Positions 17,991 to 25,963 of a DNA stretch of 64,000 nt are shown here, piece by piece. Origin of the DNA: DAISJI01 sp964559835 (lineage in GTDB: Bacteria; Acidobacteriota; Terriglobia; Terriglobales; Acidobacteriaceae); assembly GCA_964559835.1 (NCBI GenBank), contig CAZLJE010000016.1, positions 48,982 through 112,981 of the forward strand, given 5' to 3'. A model generated the notes under the pieces. The model was given only the letters and a program-made list of their open reading frames with translations. It was not told the origin of the DNA and searched no databases. Position numbers and translations under genes: made by a program. Each line of letters starts with the position of its first letter. Position 1 is the first letter of the stretch.

Positions 17991-18773
17991 TTAACTGAGC
18001 GCGCGGTCCAGGTGCACATATCCGCCATCGACGAATACGTGCTGGCCGGTCATGTGTGCCGCCCGCGGGCTGAGCAGGAACAGTGTCGCGGCGGCGATCT
18101 CTTCCGCGCAGGTCATTCGCTTGCCGAGCGGGATCTTCTCCGTGATCTCGGCCAGCTTCTGGTCGGGGTTAGGGAAAGTGTCCAGCCACTGTCGATACAG
18201 GGGCGTCATCACTTCGGCCGGAACGATGGCATTCACGCGAATGCCATATGGGAGAAGTTCGACGGCCCATTCGCGCGTGAGCGCCAGGATCGCGCCCTTG
18301 GAAGACGCATAACCCGATGTTCCGCCCTGGCCGGTGACTGCGGTCTTTGACGCGATGTTCACGATCGGGCCGTGTGTCTTCTTCAAGTACGGCAGCGCAA
18401 AATGCGCCATGTTGTAGTAGTGCAAAAGATTTCGACGCAACGACGCGATATAGTCGTCGGGACTGCCGTGCTCGAGTCCTACGCGGTCATTCACGCCCGC
18501 GTTATTGACCAGCGCCTCGATGTGCCCGCAGTTCTCAGCTACCCAGCGGACCGACTTCTCACATTCGTGGGTATTGGTCAGGTCTGCGCTGACAAAGTGC
18601 GCGCGACAACCGCTGCTGTCGAGTTCTTTGACCAATAGACCGGCGGCGCCCGCATCGCGGTCGACGATGACCGGCACGGCGCCCTCCGCGGCGCAGTCGC
18701 GCACGATGGCGGCGCCGATCCCTTTCGCACCGCCGGTCACGATGATTACGCGATCTCTTAGTTGCAGGTCCAT
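17991..18773 (-). CDS. SDR-family L-fucose dehydrogenase
   Basis: 260 aa from the ATG at 18773; the open extension to 18845 is inside the lactonase gene and lacks SDR sequence. Seen: VTGGAKGIG cofactor loop (residues 12-20), NNAG at 90-93, catalytic Ser142, Tyr155, Lys159. The C-terminal block VPAEVMTPLYRQW and the ending GGYVHLDRALS match SDR L-fucose dehydrogenases such as those of Burkholderia and Campylobacter jejuni (FucX). Oxidises L-fucose to L-fucono-1,5-lactone with NAD(P)+. It overlaps the upstream lactonase gene by 16 bases. Confidence 0.87.
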   Translation of the reverse strand: MDLQLRDRVIIVTGGAKGIGAAIVRDCAAEGAVPVIVDRDAGAAGLLVKELDSSGCRAHFVSADLTNTHECEKSVRWVAENCGHIEALVNNAGVNDRVGLEHGSPDDYIASLRRNLLHYYNMAHFALPYLKKTHGPIVNIASKTAVTGQGGTSGYASSKGAILALTREWAVELLPYGIRVNAIVPAEVMTPLYRQWLDTFPNPDQKLAEITEKIPLGKRMTCAEEIAAATLFLLSPRAAHMTGQHVFVDGGYVHLDRALS

Positions 18774-19609
18774 GCGGCTGTTTTCAATCTGTAGAAGCGC
18801 AACGCGTTCAGGCCCATGATTGCGTCCTGCTCCGCGGGCGAGCACTGCGCGATGTAGTCACGGATGAGATCGACCACACGCGTATACGTAGCCGCGAGCA
18901 GACATACCGGCCAATCCGATCCGAAGATGAGCCGCTCCGGCCCGAATGCTTCAAACACCGCGTCCAGGTACGGCCTGCAATCCTCCGGCGTCCATTTGTG
19001 CCAATCGGCTTCCGTGACGATGCCCGAGAGCTTGCAACTGACATTGGGGCGCGAGGCGAGTTCCCGGATCTGCGCGCGCCAACCGCTGCGGTTTCCTGTG
19101 CGGATCTCCGGCTTACCCAGGTGATCGAGAATGAAAGGCTGCTCGGGCAAGCGCGCAACCAGTTCCACTGCCGCTGGCAATTGTCGCGGATAAACCAACA
19201 GATCGTACGTATATCCGAAGCGCCGTAATTCGCGCAGCCCGCGCACGAACTCGTGTTGCAGGAGAAAGTAGTCGTCGCGCTCGGATTGCACGATGTGCCG
19301 GAAGCCGACCAACCGATCGTATTTCGAGTAGTGCTCCAACCGTTCGGTGACGCGGGGCGAACGCAGGTCGATCCATCCGACGACTCCTGCAATGTTACTG
19401 TTGCGCTCGGCCAATTCGAGCAGGAAATCGGTTTCCGCTTCTGACTGGTCCGCCTGCACGGCGATGGTCGCGTCGATACGGTTACGCGCGAGTTCCGCCA
19501 TGAGATCCGCAGGCAAGTAATCGCGCTTCAAGGGCGACATCTGATCTGTGATCCAGGCGTCCCGGACCGGGTCATATTTCCAGAAGTGCTGATGTGCGTC
19601 GATCCTCAT
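18758..19609 (-). CDS. L-fuconolactonase (amidohydrolase family)
   Basis: 283 aa from the ATG at 19609, chosen because the family begins with the metal-binding strand RIDAHQHFW; upstream in-frame sequence lies within the neighbouring SDR gene. Seen: HQHFW (His-x-His) at residues 6-10, FRHIVQSE, FILDHLGKPEI, and GSDWPVC with the catalytic Asp near the C-terminus. This amidohydrolase_2 branch opens L-fucono- or L-rhamnono-lactone to the free acid. Adjacent genes (dehydratase, two SDRs, FucP) fix the fucose role. It starts 7 bases after the preceding stop. Confidence 0.88.
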   Translation of the reverse strand: MRIDAHQHFWKYDPVRDAWITDQMSPLKRDYLPADLMAELARNRIDATIAVQADQSEAETDFLLELAERNSNIAGVVGWIDLRSPRVTERLEHYSKYDRLVGFRHIVQSERDDYFLLQHEFVRGLRELRRFGYTYDLLVYPRQLPAAVELVARLPEQPFILDHLGKPEIRTGNRSGWRAQIRELASRPNVSCKLSGIVTEADWHKWTPEDCRPYLDAVFEAFGPERLIFGSDWPVCLLAATYTRVVDLIRDYIAQCSPAEQDAIMGLNALRFYRLKTAAWTCN

Positions 19610-19616
19610 GGCGTCA

Positions 19617-20477
19617 CTACCCGCGTAATTTGAAGAATCCGCCGTCGATCGGGTAATCGACGCCGGTGATGAATGACGCTTCGTCGGAACAAAGGAAAAG
19701 CGCGAGCGTGGCCACTTCGTGCGGGGTAGCCATACGTCCGAGCGGTTGCGCTTGCGCAAGTTTCTCCAGCATTTCCTGTTCCCTGCCCGGATAATTCTTT
19801 GCGACAAATCCATCGACGAAGGGCGTATGTACGCGCGCCGGCGAGATGCAGTTGCAACGAACGTTGTCCTCGATGTAATCCTTCGCGACAGAGTAAGTCA
19901 TGGCGACAACTGCGCCCTTGCTCATCGAATACGCGAAACGATCTGCAAGTCCGGCGGTCGCGGCGATGGAAGCCATGTTCAAAATGACGCCTCCGCCATT
20001 CTCTTTCATGTGCCCAATACAAGCCTGCATGCAGTGGTACATACCTTTGACGTTGACCTGGAAGACAGACACGAAGTCCTTTTCACCAGTGTCTTCAATC
20101 TTGCCCACGTGCGCGATACCGGCGTTATTCACCAGGATATCGACGCGCTCCACGCCAAACAGCTTACGAAATGTATTGTGGACGTCCTGGGATTTCGCCA
20201 CATCGCACGCATACGCCACCGCCTTCGTGCCGTTGCGGCTGATCTCGCGCGCGGCAGTCTCAGCCGACTCGACGTCGATGTCGAGAATGCGGATGGCCGC
20301 ACCGGCAGCGGCAAAACATTCGGCGATGGCACGGCCGATGCCGCTGGCGCCACCCGTGATCACCGCGGTTTTTCCGTCTAACCGAAATGTCGACCGAGGT
20401 GACGGTTGCGTACGGACGTTTTCCACTTCTTCAGCACTTGGAGTGCGTAGCTTCACAGAGAAACGCCTCGTTTCCAT
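19617..20477 (-). CDS. SDR-family 2-keto-3-deoxy-L-fuconate dehydrogenase
   Basis: 286 aa; slightly long because of a ~30-residue polar N-terminal extension. Seen: TGGASGIG (residues 41-48), NNAG at 117-120, catalytic Ser170, Tyr183, Lys187. The segment RVHTPFVDGFVAKNYPG and the ending GVDYPIDGGF are typical of 2-keto-3-deoxy-L-fuconate (or rhamnonate) 4-dehydrogenases. It would yield the 2,4-diketo acid cleaved by the FAH-family protein. Its ATG lies 25 bases inside the end of the dehydratase gene, preceded by AGGA, so the two are translationally linked. Confidence 0.85.
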   Translation of the reverse strand: METRRFSVKLRTPSAEEVENVRTQPSPRSTFRLDGKTAVITGGASGIGRAIAECFAAAGAAIRILDIDVESAETAAREISRNGTKAVAYACDVAKSQDVHNTFRKLFGVERVDILVNNAGIAHVGKIEDTGEKDFVSVFQVNVKGMYHCMQACIGHMKENGGGVILNMASIAATAGLADRFAYSMSKGAVVAMTYSVAKDYIEDNVRCNCISPARVHTPFVDGFVAKNYPGREQEMLEKLAQAQPLGRMATPHEVATLALFLCSDEASFITGVDYPIDGGFFKLRG

Positions 20478-22102
20478 GGAATGAAATCGTCCTGGCGGAG
20501 CGATTCTGCTTTCGTGCTGCGGCCTCCGCTCGCGATATCGATCACCACTTCGAGCAACTCGCCGGCGGTTTCAGCGATGTCCTTCGAGGCGTCGAGAACG
20601 TCGCCGGTATTGAAGTCGATGATGTCGGACATGCGATTGGCCAGTTCCGAATTGGTCGCGATCTTCACCACCGGTGCGATCGGATTTCCGGTTGGCGTTC
20701 CCAGTCCAGTCGTGAAGAGGACCACGTTGGCGCCCGCGCCAACCTGAGCGCTCACGCATTCGACGTCGTTACCCGGCGTGCACTGCAGATGCAGGCCGCG
20801 CTCGTTCGCGTATTCCGGATAATCGATGACCGCGGCAACCGGGGCAGTTCCGCCCTTCTTCGCAGCGCCGGCCGATTTCATGGCGTCGGTGATGAGACCG
20901 TCGCGAATATTGCCGGGAGATGGATTCATGTCGAACGCCGCGCGTACGGCTTTCGCTCGAGCTGCGTAGTCATTCATCAGTCGTATAAAGCGATCTGCCA
21001 CAGGCTCATCGATGCAACGGTCGATCAGGTCCTGCTCGACTCCGCACAACTCAGGAAACTCGGAAAGAATCGTCGTCCCTCCGAGCGCGACAACCAGGTC
21101 GGAGACGTGCCCGACGACCGGATTCGCCGTGATGCCGGAGAACCCGTCCGACCCTCCGCATTTCAAACCTAACTTGAGCGACGACACTGGCGCGGGCGTT
21201 CGCTCCGAAGATTTATTGTTGCGAACCAGGCCGTCGAAAGTTTCGCGGATCGCGTTGAACAGCATATCGGCTTCGGACTTGCTCTTCTGCTGCTCGAAGA
21301 TGAAGAGCGGCTTGTCGAAGTGGGGATTTCGGATGCGTAGTTGTTCTTCGAGCATCTCGACCTGCGCATGCTGGCAGCCGAGGCTCAGGACGGTAGCGCC
21401 GGCAACATTCGGATGATTAATATACCCGGCCAGCAGCCCGCAGAGATTATTCGCGTCCTCCCTGGTGCCCCCACAGCCGGCCTGGTGAAGGAGGAACTTA
21501 ATGCCATCGACGTTTGGAAACGCGCGCGATGACGGCTTCGGTGAAGCGCTCGTCTCCGCTGCTGCCGTTCCTTCATTCCGGTAGTGCCGGAGCAGGTCCG
21601 AGACATACTGCCGATACGGCCGGGGCGCTGCAAATCCCAGTTCTTCCTCGAACGCTTCCTTCATCGCGAGCAGGTTGCGGTTCTCGCAGAAGACCATCGG
21701 GATGACCAGCCAGTAATTGCGTGTTCCTACCTGGCCGTCGGATCTCGTATAGCCGAGGAATGTGCGTTGCCGCCAACGAGTGATGTCGGGTGGCGTCCAT
21801 GCATATGTCCGCGACTTCTCATGAAATCCGGAGGTTGCATGCGCGAGATTCATTGTGCTAACCAGTTCTCCACGCGCGATCGGCCGGGTCGCTTTTCCCA
21901 CGGTGATGCCGTACATCCGTATCTCGTCACCTACAGCGCGACCCTCGAGCGTGAACTTGTGCTTCGGGGGAACGTCGGTCACTAGCTCGACTGCGCCATC
22001 ACCCATCGCGATCGACTCGCCACGACGAAGCGGCGTCAGCGCAATCGCTACATTGTCACGCGCGTCCATCTTGAGAACCCGACGGTCCAGACCATCCGCC
22101 AC
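20453..22102 (-). CDS. UxaA/GarD-family sugar-acid dehydratase, probable L-fuconate dehydratase
   Basis: 549 aa from GTG at 22102, chosen because GGGAGG lies 7 bases upstream and the chain then begins right before the SAF domain (RRVLKMDARDNVAIAL); an open extension to 22234 has no such site. SAF domain residues 10-85; catalytic domain with LGYTRSDGQVGTRNYW, HQAGCGGTREDA, LGCQHAQVE and LKCGGSDGFSG (Fe/substrate Cys and His). Family enzymes dehydrate altronate or galactarate. In C. jejuni a UxaA-like protein belongs to the fucose operon, and the same layout here supports L-fuconate as substrate. The rival reading, altronate dehydratase serving the uxaC route, cannot be excluded. First gene of the 12-gene run. 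Confidence 0.8.
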   Translation of the reverse strand: MADGLDRRVLKMDARDNVAIALTPLRRGESIAMGDGAVELVTDVPPKHKFTLEGRAVGDEIRMYGITVGKATRPIARGELVSTMNLAHATSGFHEKSRTYAWTPPDITRWRQRTFLGYTRSDGQVGTRNYWLVIPMVFCENRNLLAMKEAFEEELGFAAPRPYRQYVSDLLRHYRNEGTAAAETSASPKPSSRAFPNVDGIKFLLHQAGCGGTREDANNLCGLLAGYINHPNVAGATVLSLGCQHAQVEMLEEQLRIRNPHFDKPLFIFEQQKSKSEADMLFNAIRETFDGLVRNNKSSERTPAPVSSLKLGLKCGGSDGFSGITANPVVGHVSDLVVALGGTTILSEFPELCGVEQDLIDRCIDEPVADRFIRLMNDYAARAKAVRAAFDMNPSPGNIRDGLITDAMKSAGAAKKGGTAPVAAVIDYPEYANERGLHLQCTPGNDVECVSAQVGAGANVVLFTTGLGTPTGNPIAPVVKIATNSELANRMSDIIDFNTGDVLDASKDIAETAGELLEVVIDIASGGRSTKAESLRQDDFIPWKRGVSL

Positions 22103-22272
22103 GGCCGAACCTCCCGTTGTGTGCCTGGGGTCAGTCACGTTCCTCCGCTGCTCGGACAATCGCTGGATACCGTTCTGCCCCACACTGGAGGCCATCATGC
22201 GCTTAACAGAGCCGACGTTCAACGACCTCGTCATTCCAACGCCCTGCGCCGTCCCACGATGTGGGATGGATG

Positions 22273-22309
22273 GCGGCTCGGTGCGAGAGGCAATGCCGCA
22301 CCGAGCCGC
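22273..22309 (-). terminator. 13-bp perfect hairpin following the TonB-receptor remnant
   Basis: GCGGCTCGGTGCG (22273-22285) pairs perfectly with CGCACCGAGCCGC (22297-22309) around an 11-base loop. It sits 52 bases beyond the stop codon of the receptor remnant, where that gene's terminator would be. No T-run follows, so it may instead act in mRNA stability. It now lies inside the leader of the fucose operon, between the operator at 22468-22503 and the dehydratase start, and a smaller repeat (CCCAC-GAT-GTGGG) follows at 22253-22265. Confidence 0.6.
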
Positions 22310-22360
22310 AGGATTAGAAGCGACGGCCCCCTGTTATGCCCGTCGCTCCTGTCGACAAGA

Positions 22361-22432
22361 TCAGAAGTTGGACCGAATGCCAAACCGCAACTGCCTCGGG
22401 ATCGTACCTTGCGCGAGAGGTGTCCCGCTCGC
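22361..22432 (-). pseudogene. C-terminal remnant of an Oar-like TonB-dependent receptor
   Basis: On the minus strand the last codons before a TGA at 22361-22363 read ASGTPLAQGTIPRQLRFGIRSNF in two pieces around residue 12. The pattern xxPRQLxFGIRxxF-stop is the final outer-membrane beta-strand of Acidobacterial Oar-like receptors; compare the intact receptors here, which end MRQLQLGLRLTY and LQLSGRITF. Upstream of this point the sequence turns into the AT-rich operator and the divergent iclR gene, so at least 3 kb of receptor appears to have been deleted. The recognition rests on a short motif. Confidence 0.6.
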
Positions 22433-22467
22433 GACGCTTGCGACGTATATCAAGGGAGCGCGTTTTA

Positions 22468-22503
22468 CTTCAAGATAAAAAATATCTATTTTGCGATATG
22501 AAA
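22468..22503. promoter_or_regulatory. Paired 15-bp operator between the fucose operon and iclR
   Basis: Half-sites CTTCAAGATAAAAAA (22468-22482, reverse orientation) and TTTTGCGATATGAAA (22489-22503), start-to-start 21 bp. On the minus strand the first copy supplies TTGAAG as a -35, followed after 18 bases by TATACG (22449-22444), a credible promoter for the receptor remnant and the fucose operon. On the plus strand the site ends 33 bases before the iclR GTG. It can thus serve both directions and allow autoregulation. Confidence 0.72.
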
Positions 22504-22535
22504 TAACAGTACAATCTATAAACAGGAGGAAGCCC

Positions 22536-23345
22536 GTGCTGAGAGTCAGGGAATCGAAGTCCGCGCCGGTCGGCGTCGTCACAAAAGTGTTGCGGATCCT
22601 GGAGACCTTGCAGGAATCCACGACCGGTCTTCAACTGAAAGATATTGCGCTGCGGACCGGCATCAACAAGAGCACGGCGTATCGTTTTCTCGCTCACCTC
22701 GAGGGCGAAGGCTATCTCTTTCGCGATGAGGGCGGCGCTTATATCGTCGGACCCAAATTGGCGCGCCTCGGCTCCGGGGTCGCTTACCATGCCACCCTCC
22801 GCAGCGTGAGCCGCCCCGTGATGCAGCGTCTGTGGGTCACGACCACGGAAACCGTGAACCTTGGCGTGCTCTCCGGTTTGGACGTGCTTTACCTCGATGT
22901 GCTCGAGAGCTCGCACTCGTTCCGCCTGGTCTCGCAGATCGGCAGCCGACGGCCGCTCCACTGTACCGCTCTCGGAAAGGCCATGTTGGCTTTCCTGGGC
23001 GAGAGCGAGCGCGAGTCCGCGCTGGCATCGCTTCGGCTCGAGAAATTTGCGCCGCGCACCATCACTTCCATCGCCGGACTTCGCCGCGAGCTCAAGAAGG
23101 TTACGCAACAGGGATTCGCGGTCGACGATGAGGAAGCGGGCGCCGGTTCCCGTTGCGTGGGCGCGCCGATCTTCGATCAAAGCGGAAACGTCGCGGCGGC
23201 GATCAGTGTTTCGGGTCCGATCACTCGCATCGACCGGACGAAGCTGCTGCAGATCTCTACCGCCGTCCGCGAAGGCGCCCAAATAGTCTCCCGCAACTTG
23301 GGCTGTGCTGTGACCGCGAAAAAAGTCGTCGCGGCCGTGGTGTGA
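22536..23345 (+). CDS. IclR-family transcriptional regulator (first)
   Basis: 269 aa from GTG at 22536, chosen because AGGAGG lies 6 bases upstream; the open frame begins earlier inside the operator. N-terminal winged HTH at about residues 12-70 (LKDIALRTGINKSTAYRFLAHLEGEGYL), then the IclR effector domain (about 85-260) with TVNLGVLSG, RRPLHCTALGKAMLAF and SRCVGAPIFDQSGNVAAAISVSGP. IclR proteins of this kind (KdgR, C. jejuni Cj0480c) control uronate and fucose genes. It is divergent from the fucose operon with the paired operator between, the usual layout for a local regulator. Ligand unknown; KDG or a fucose intermediate are candidates. Confidence 0.9.
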   Translation: MLRVRESKSAPVGVVTKVLRILETLQESTTGLQLKDIALRTGINKSTAYRFLAHLEGEGYLFRDEGGAYIVGPKLARLGSGVAYHATLRSVSRPVMQRLWVTTTETVNLGVLSGLDVLYLDVLESSHSFRLVSQIGSRRPLHCTALGKAMLAFLGESERESALASLRLEKFAPRTITSIAGLRRELKKVTQQGFAVDDEEAGAGSRCVGAPIFDQSGNVAAAISVSGPITRIDRTKLLQISTAVREGAQIVSRNLGCAVTAKKVVAAVV

Positions 23346-23364
23346 GAGGACTGGAGCGCTTGCG

Positions 23365-24543
23365 TCATTTGGACACTCTCAGCAGCACCACTCCGTGCCC
23401 GGGGACCCGCGTTTCGTAGAAATCGAAGCTGCCCAGATCTTTCGCCTCCCAGACATCGCGCACTTTGACCTTGCCGTTAAAGCCGACCTGTTGAAAGCTC
23501 ACCTTCATATGCATCGGCTGGGGATGGCGGTTAAAGAGTCCAACGGCCTTCGACCCGTCGGCCAGGGTGCGCGCCCAGATCTCCAGCGGACCTTCTACGG
23601 CGACGCGATCTCCCTGGTTGCCGCCGCGGTCCTGGTCGATCGCGATCACCTCTTTGTTGGTCAGGAGCGCGATGGTCTCGGGCGTCATCGTTGTTAAGTC
23701 GTTCCCAGCCAGCAGCGGCGCCGCGAGGATCGCCCACAGGCTCATGTGCGTGCGGTACTCGTCAGGCTTCATCTTGCCGTTGCCGACTTCGAGCATGTCG
23801 GGATCGTTCCAATGTCCCGGCCCGGCATATTGAGACAGGCCAGCCTGGCCGAAACCGATGTCGGCCATGCGTGCGTAGTTGTCGGAAATGTCGCCGGTGG
23901 TACGCCACAGGTTTCCGCCGACCGACGTTCCCCAGCGCCACACCGCATCGTTGCCATACTGGCAGAGGCTGTACACAATCGGACGGCCAGTCCTGGCCAG
24001 CGCGTCCCGCATCTTGGTGTACGCATCGATCATCATCTGGTGGGCGGCTTCGGGCGTGGCCGCATTCTTCATTTCCTCCCGCAAGCCGCATAAGTCGTAC
24101 TTCAGGTAGTCGATTCCCCACTCGGCATAGGACTTCGCGTCCTGCTCCTCGTGCCCGAGGCTGCCTTCAAACCCGGCGCACGTCTTCGCACCCGGCGAGG
24201 AGTAAATACCGAGCTTCAGTCCCTTGCTGTGTACGTAATCGGCAAGCGCTTTCATGTCCGGAAATTTCTCGTTTGTCTGAATCACACCGTTGGAGTCGCG
24301 CTGCCCTTCCCACGTGTCGTCGATGTTGACATACACATAGCCGGCATCGCGCATGCCGCTGGACACCATCGCGTCAGCCTGAGCCCTAACGATCGCGTCG
24401 GTCACGTTGCGATGAAAATGGTTCCAACTGTTCCAGCCCATGGGCGGCGTGGACGCGACAGCCGCACTCTTCTGCGCGGACGCAGTACCCACGACCATAA
24501 GAATCAAGATAACAATGACAATCGCACGACCACCGATGTTCAT
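23365..24543 (-). CDS. Secreted alpha-galactosidase (GH27)
   Basis: 392 aa from the ATG at 24543 (GGGGAG six bases upstream). Signal peptide residues 1-23 (IVIVILILMVVGTASAQ). GH27 barrel: TPPMGWNSWNHF (32-43), YVNIDDTWEG (71-80), nucleophile Asp150 in DYLKYDLCG, acid/base Asp218 in WRTTGDISD, then a C-terminal beta-sandwich. Retaining release of alpha-D-galactose, or alpha-D-GalNAc or beta-L-arabinopyranose in some relatives, from side chains. It is convergent with the first iclR (19-base gap) and divergent from the GH105 gene. Promoter on the minus strand: TTGGGA-18-TATAAT (24613-24584), just downstream of the paired operator. Confidence 0.92.
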   Translation of the reverse strand: MNIGGRAIVIVILILMVVGTASAQKSAAVASTPPMGWNSWNHFHRNVTDAIVRAQADAMVSSGMRDAGYVYVNIDDTWEGQRDSNGVIQTNEKFPDMKALADYVHSKGLKLGIYSSPGAKTCAGFEGSLGHEEQDAKSYAEWGIDYLKYDLCGLREEMKNAATPEAAHQMMIDAYTKMRDALARTGRPIVYSLCQYGNDAVWRWGTSVGGNLWRTTGDISDNYARMADIGFGQAGLSQYAGPGHWNDPDMLEVGNGKMKPDEYRTHMSLWAILAAPLLAGNDLTTMTPETIALLTNKEVIAIDQDRGGNQGDRVAVEGPLEIWARTLADGSKAVGLFNRHPQPMHMKVSFQQVGFNGKVKVRDVWEAKDLGSFDFYETRVPGHGVVLLRVSK

Positions 24544-24616
24544 GAGCTCTCCCCTTTGATGTTGGCGAAAGGCAACGCCGCGCATTATAGGAGCACGCGG
24601 GGCATGTTCCCAACTA

Positions 24617-24652
24617 TTTCACTTTATGAACCACTCATTTTTAACATTGAAC
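24617..24652. promoter_or_regulatory. Paired 15-bp operator between GH27 and GH105
   Basis: TTTCACTTTATGAAC (24617-24631) and TTTTTAACATTGAAC (24638-24652), start-to-start 21 bp. Leftward it lies just upstream of a good promoter for GH27 (TATAAT at 24589-24584). Rightward, the TTGAAC of the second copy could be the -35 for GH105, whose ATG is 36 bases away, with a weak TACCGT 18 bases on. Confidence 0.7.
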
Positions 24653-24687
24653 TACGGCACTCCATTCATCTACCGTAAGACCCAGTT

Positions 24688-25941
24688 ATGGATCTCACCA
24701 AACGTCCCGCAGCCGTCACCCGCCTGTGCATCGCGTCACTTCTGACTTTGTCGCTACTCTGGAGCAGCACCACCGCATTGGCGCAAGCGCCGGCGCCGCA
24801 CGCCGCAGGCTCGGAAGCGACCGACTGGTCGCAAGCGATGGTGGAATCCACCTTGGCGCGTGAACCTGATCCGAGGAAGTTCGGCGGGTGGGGCTATGCG
24901 CGGTCGCTGTATCTGTTCGGGCAATACCTGGTGTACAAGCGAACAAAGGACCCTCGCTACCTCGAATACATCAAACAGTGGGTCGATGTTCACATCAACG
25001 ATGACGGCGTGCTCGATCGCAAGATCGACGCCCTCGACTACATCCTTCCGGCCAACCTGCTGATCATCCTCTACAACGAGACGGGCGAAGCGAAATACAA
25101 GAAGGCCCTCGACATCTTCCGCCACCGCTTTGACGATTACCCGCGCACCAGCGATGGCGGGTTCTGGCATGCGACCGTGCCGAGCCGCCAGCACCAGCTG
25201 TGGCTCGACGGCATCTTCATGGGCATGCCCTTTCTGGTCCGTTATGGACAGGCCTTCGACGACTCGAAGTACGCCAATGATGAAGCCGTCAAACAGATCC
25301 TCGTCTACTACAGCCGCCTCAAGGACCCGAGGCTCGGACTGCTCTATCACGCTTATGACGAGAGCGGCGCGCAAAAATGGGCCGACCCGAAAACGCATCA
25401 CTCGCCATATTTCTGGTGCCGCGCCATCGGTTGGTACGGGATGGCGACGGTCGATATCCTGGATGCCCTGCCGAAGAGCCACCCCGACCGCGGCAGGCTG
25501 ATCAAGATCGTCCAGCGCCTGGTGAAGGACCTGGCGCGATATCAGGACCCGAAGACCGGTCTCTGGTACCAGATCGTCGACAAAACCACGGACCCGAACA
25601 ACTGGCTGGAAACCTCGAGCTCCAGCATGTTTTCGTACATCACGGATGTTGCGGTGAAGCGCGGATATGTCAGCAAGAAATACAAGAGCGTCGCGGAACG
25701 AGGCTACAAAGGCGTGCTATCAAAGCTCACTGTAGACGCGGATGGCCGCACGAACCTGGCGGACATCTGCGAAGGTACGAACGTCGCCGACCTCGCCTAC
25801 TACTACGGCCGTAAACGCAACGTAAACGACTTCCATGGACTCGGCGCGTTCATCATCATGAACGAGGAATTCCGCACGTCGCTGTCGTCGATGCAGCAAA
25901 CGGTGAAATCGCCAGCGGCGGCCGCATCGAATTCCAAATAG
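24688..25941 (+). CDS. Secreted unsaturated rhamnogalacturonyl hydrolase (GH105)
   Basis: 417 aa. Signal peptide in residues 1-32 (hydrophobic 14-31, ending ALAQA). (alpha/alpha)6-barrel of the GH88/GH105 family (YteR/YesR type): DRKIDALDYILPANLL around 110-125 and QLWLDGIFMGMPFLVRYG with the catalytic Asp174; later WCRAIGWYGMATVDIL and the terminal DICEGTNVADLAYYYGR. It removes the 4,5-unsaturated galacturonate left by rhamnogalacturonan or pectate lyases, giving 5-keto-4-deoxyuronate for the KduI/KduD route. It is divergent from GH27 and convergent with GH28 (22-base gap). The ribosome binding site is weak. Confidence 0.92.
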   Translation: MDLTKRPAAVTRLCIASLLTLSLLWSSTTALAQAPAPHAAGSEATDWSQAMVESTLAREPDPRKFGGWGYARSLYLFGQYLVYKRTKDPRYLEYIKQWVDVHINDDGVLDRKIDALDYILPANLLIILYNETGEAKYKKALDIFRHRFDDYPRTSDGGFWHATVPSRQHQLWLDGIFMGMPFLVRYGQAFDDSKYANDEAVKQILVYYSRLKDPRLGLLYHAYDESGAQKWADPKTHHSPYFWCRAIGWYGMATVDILDALPKSHPDRGRLIKIVQRLVKDLARYQDPKTGLWYQIVDKTTDPNNWLETSSSSMFSYITDVAVKRGYVSKKYKSVAERGYKGVLSKLTVDADGRTNLADICEGTNVADLAYYYGRKRNVNDFHGLGAFIIMNEEFRTSLSSMQQTVKSPAAAASNSK

Positions 25942-25963
25942 CTCGATGACCCGCCGCTCGTGA

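Noticed and set aside
22103..22234. N-terminal extension of the UxaA-type dehydratase to 22234
   Set aside because: The extension has no family similarity and no ribosome binding site; GTG 22102 has GGGAGG at 7 bases and starts directly before the SAF domain.
22491..22535. Extended start of the first IclR at TTG 22491
   Set aside because: That extension would run through the operator. The GTG at 22536 has AGGAGG six bases upstream and matches the usual IclR N-terminus.
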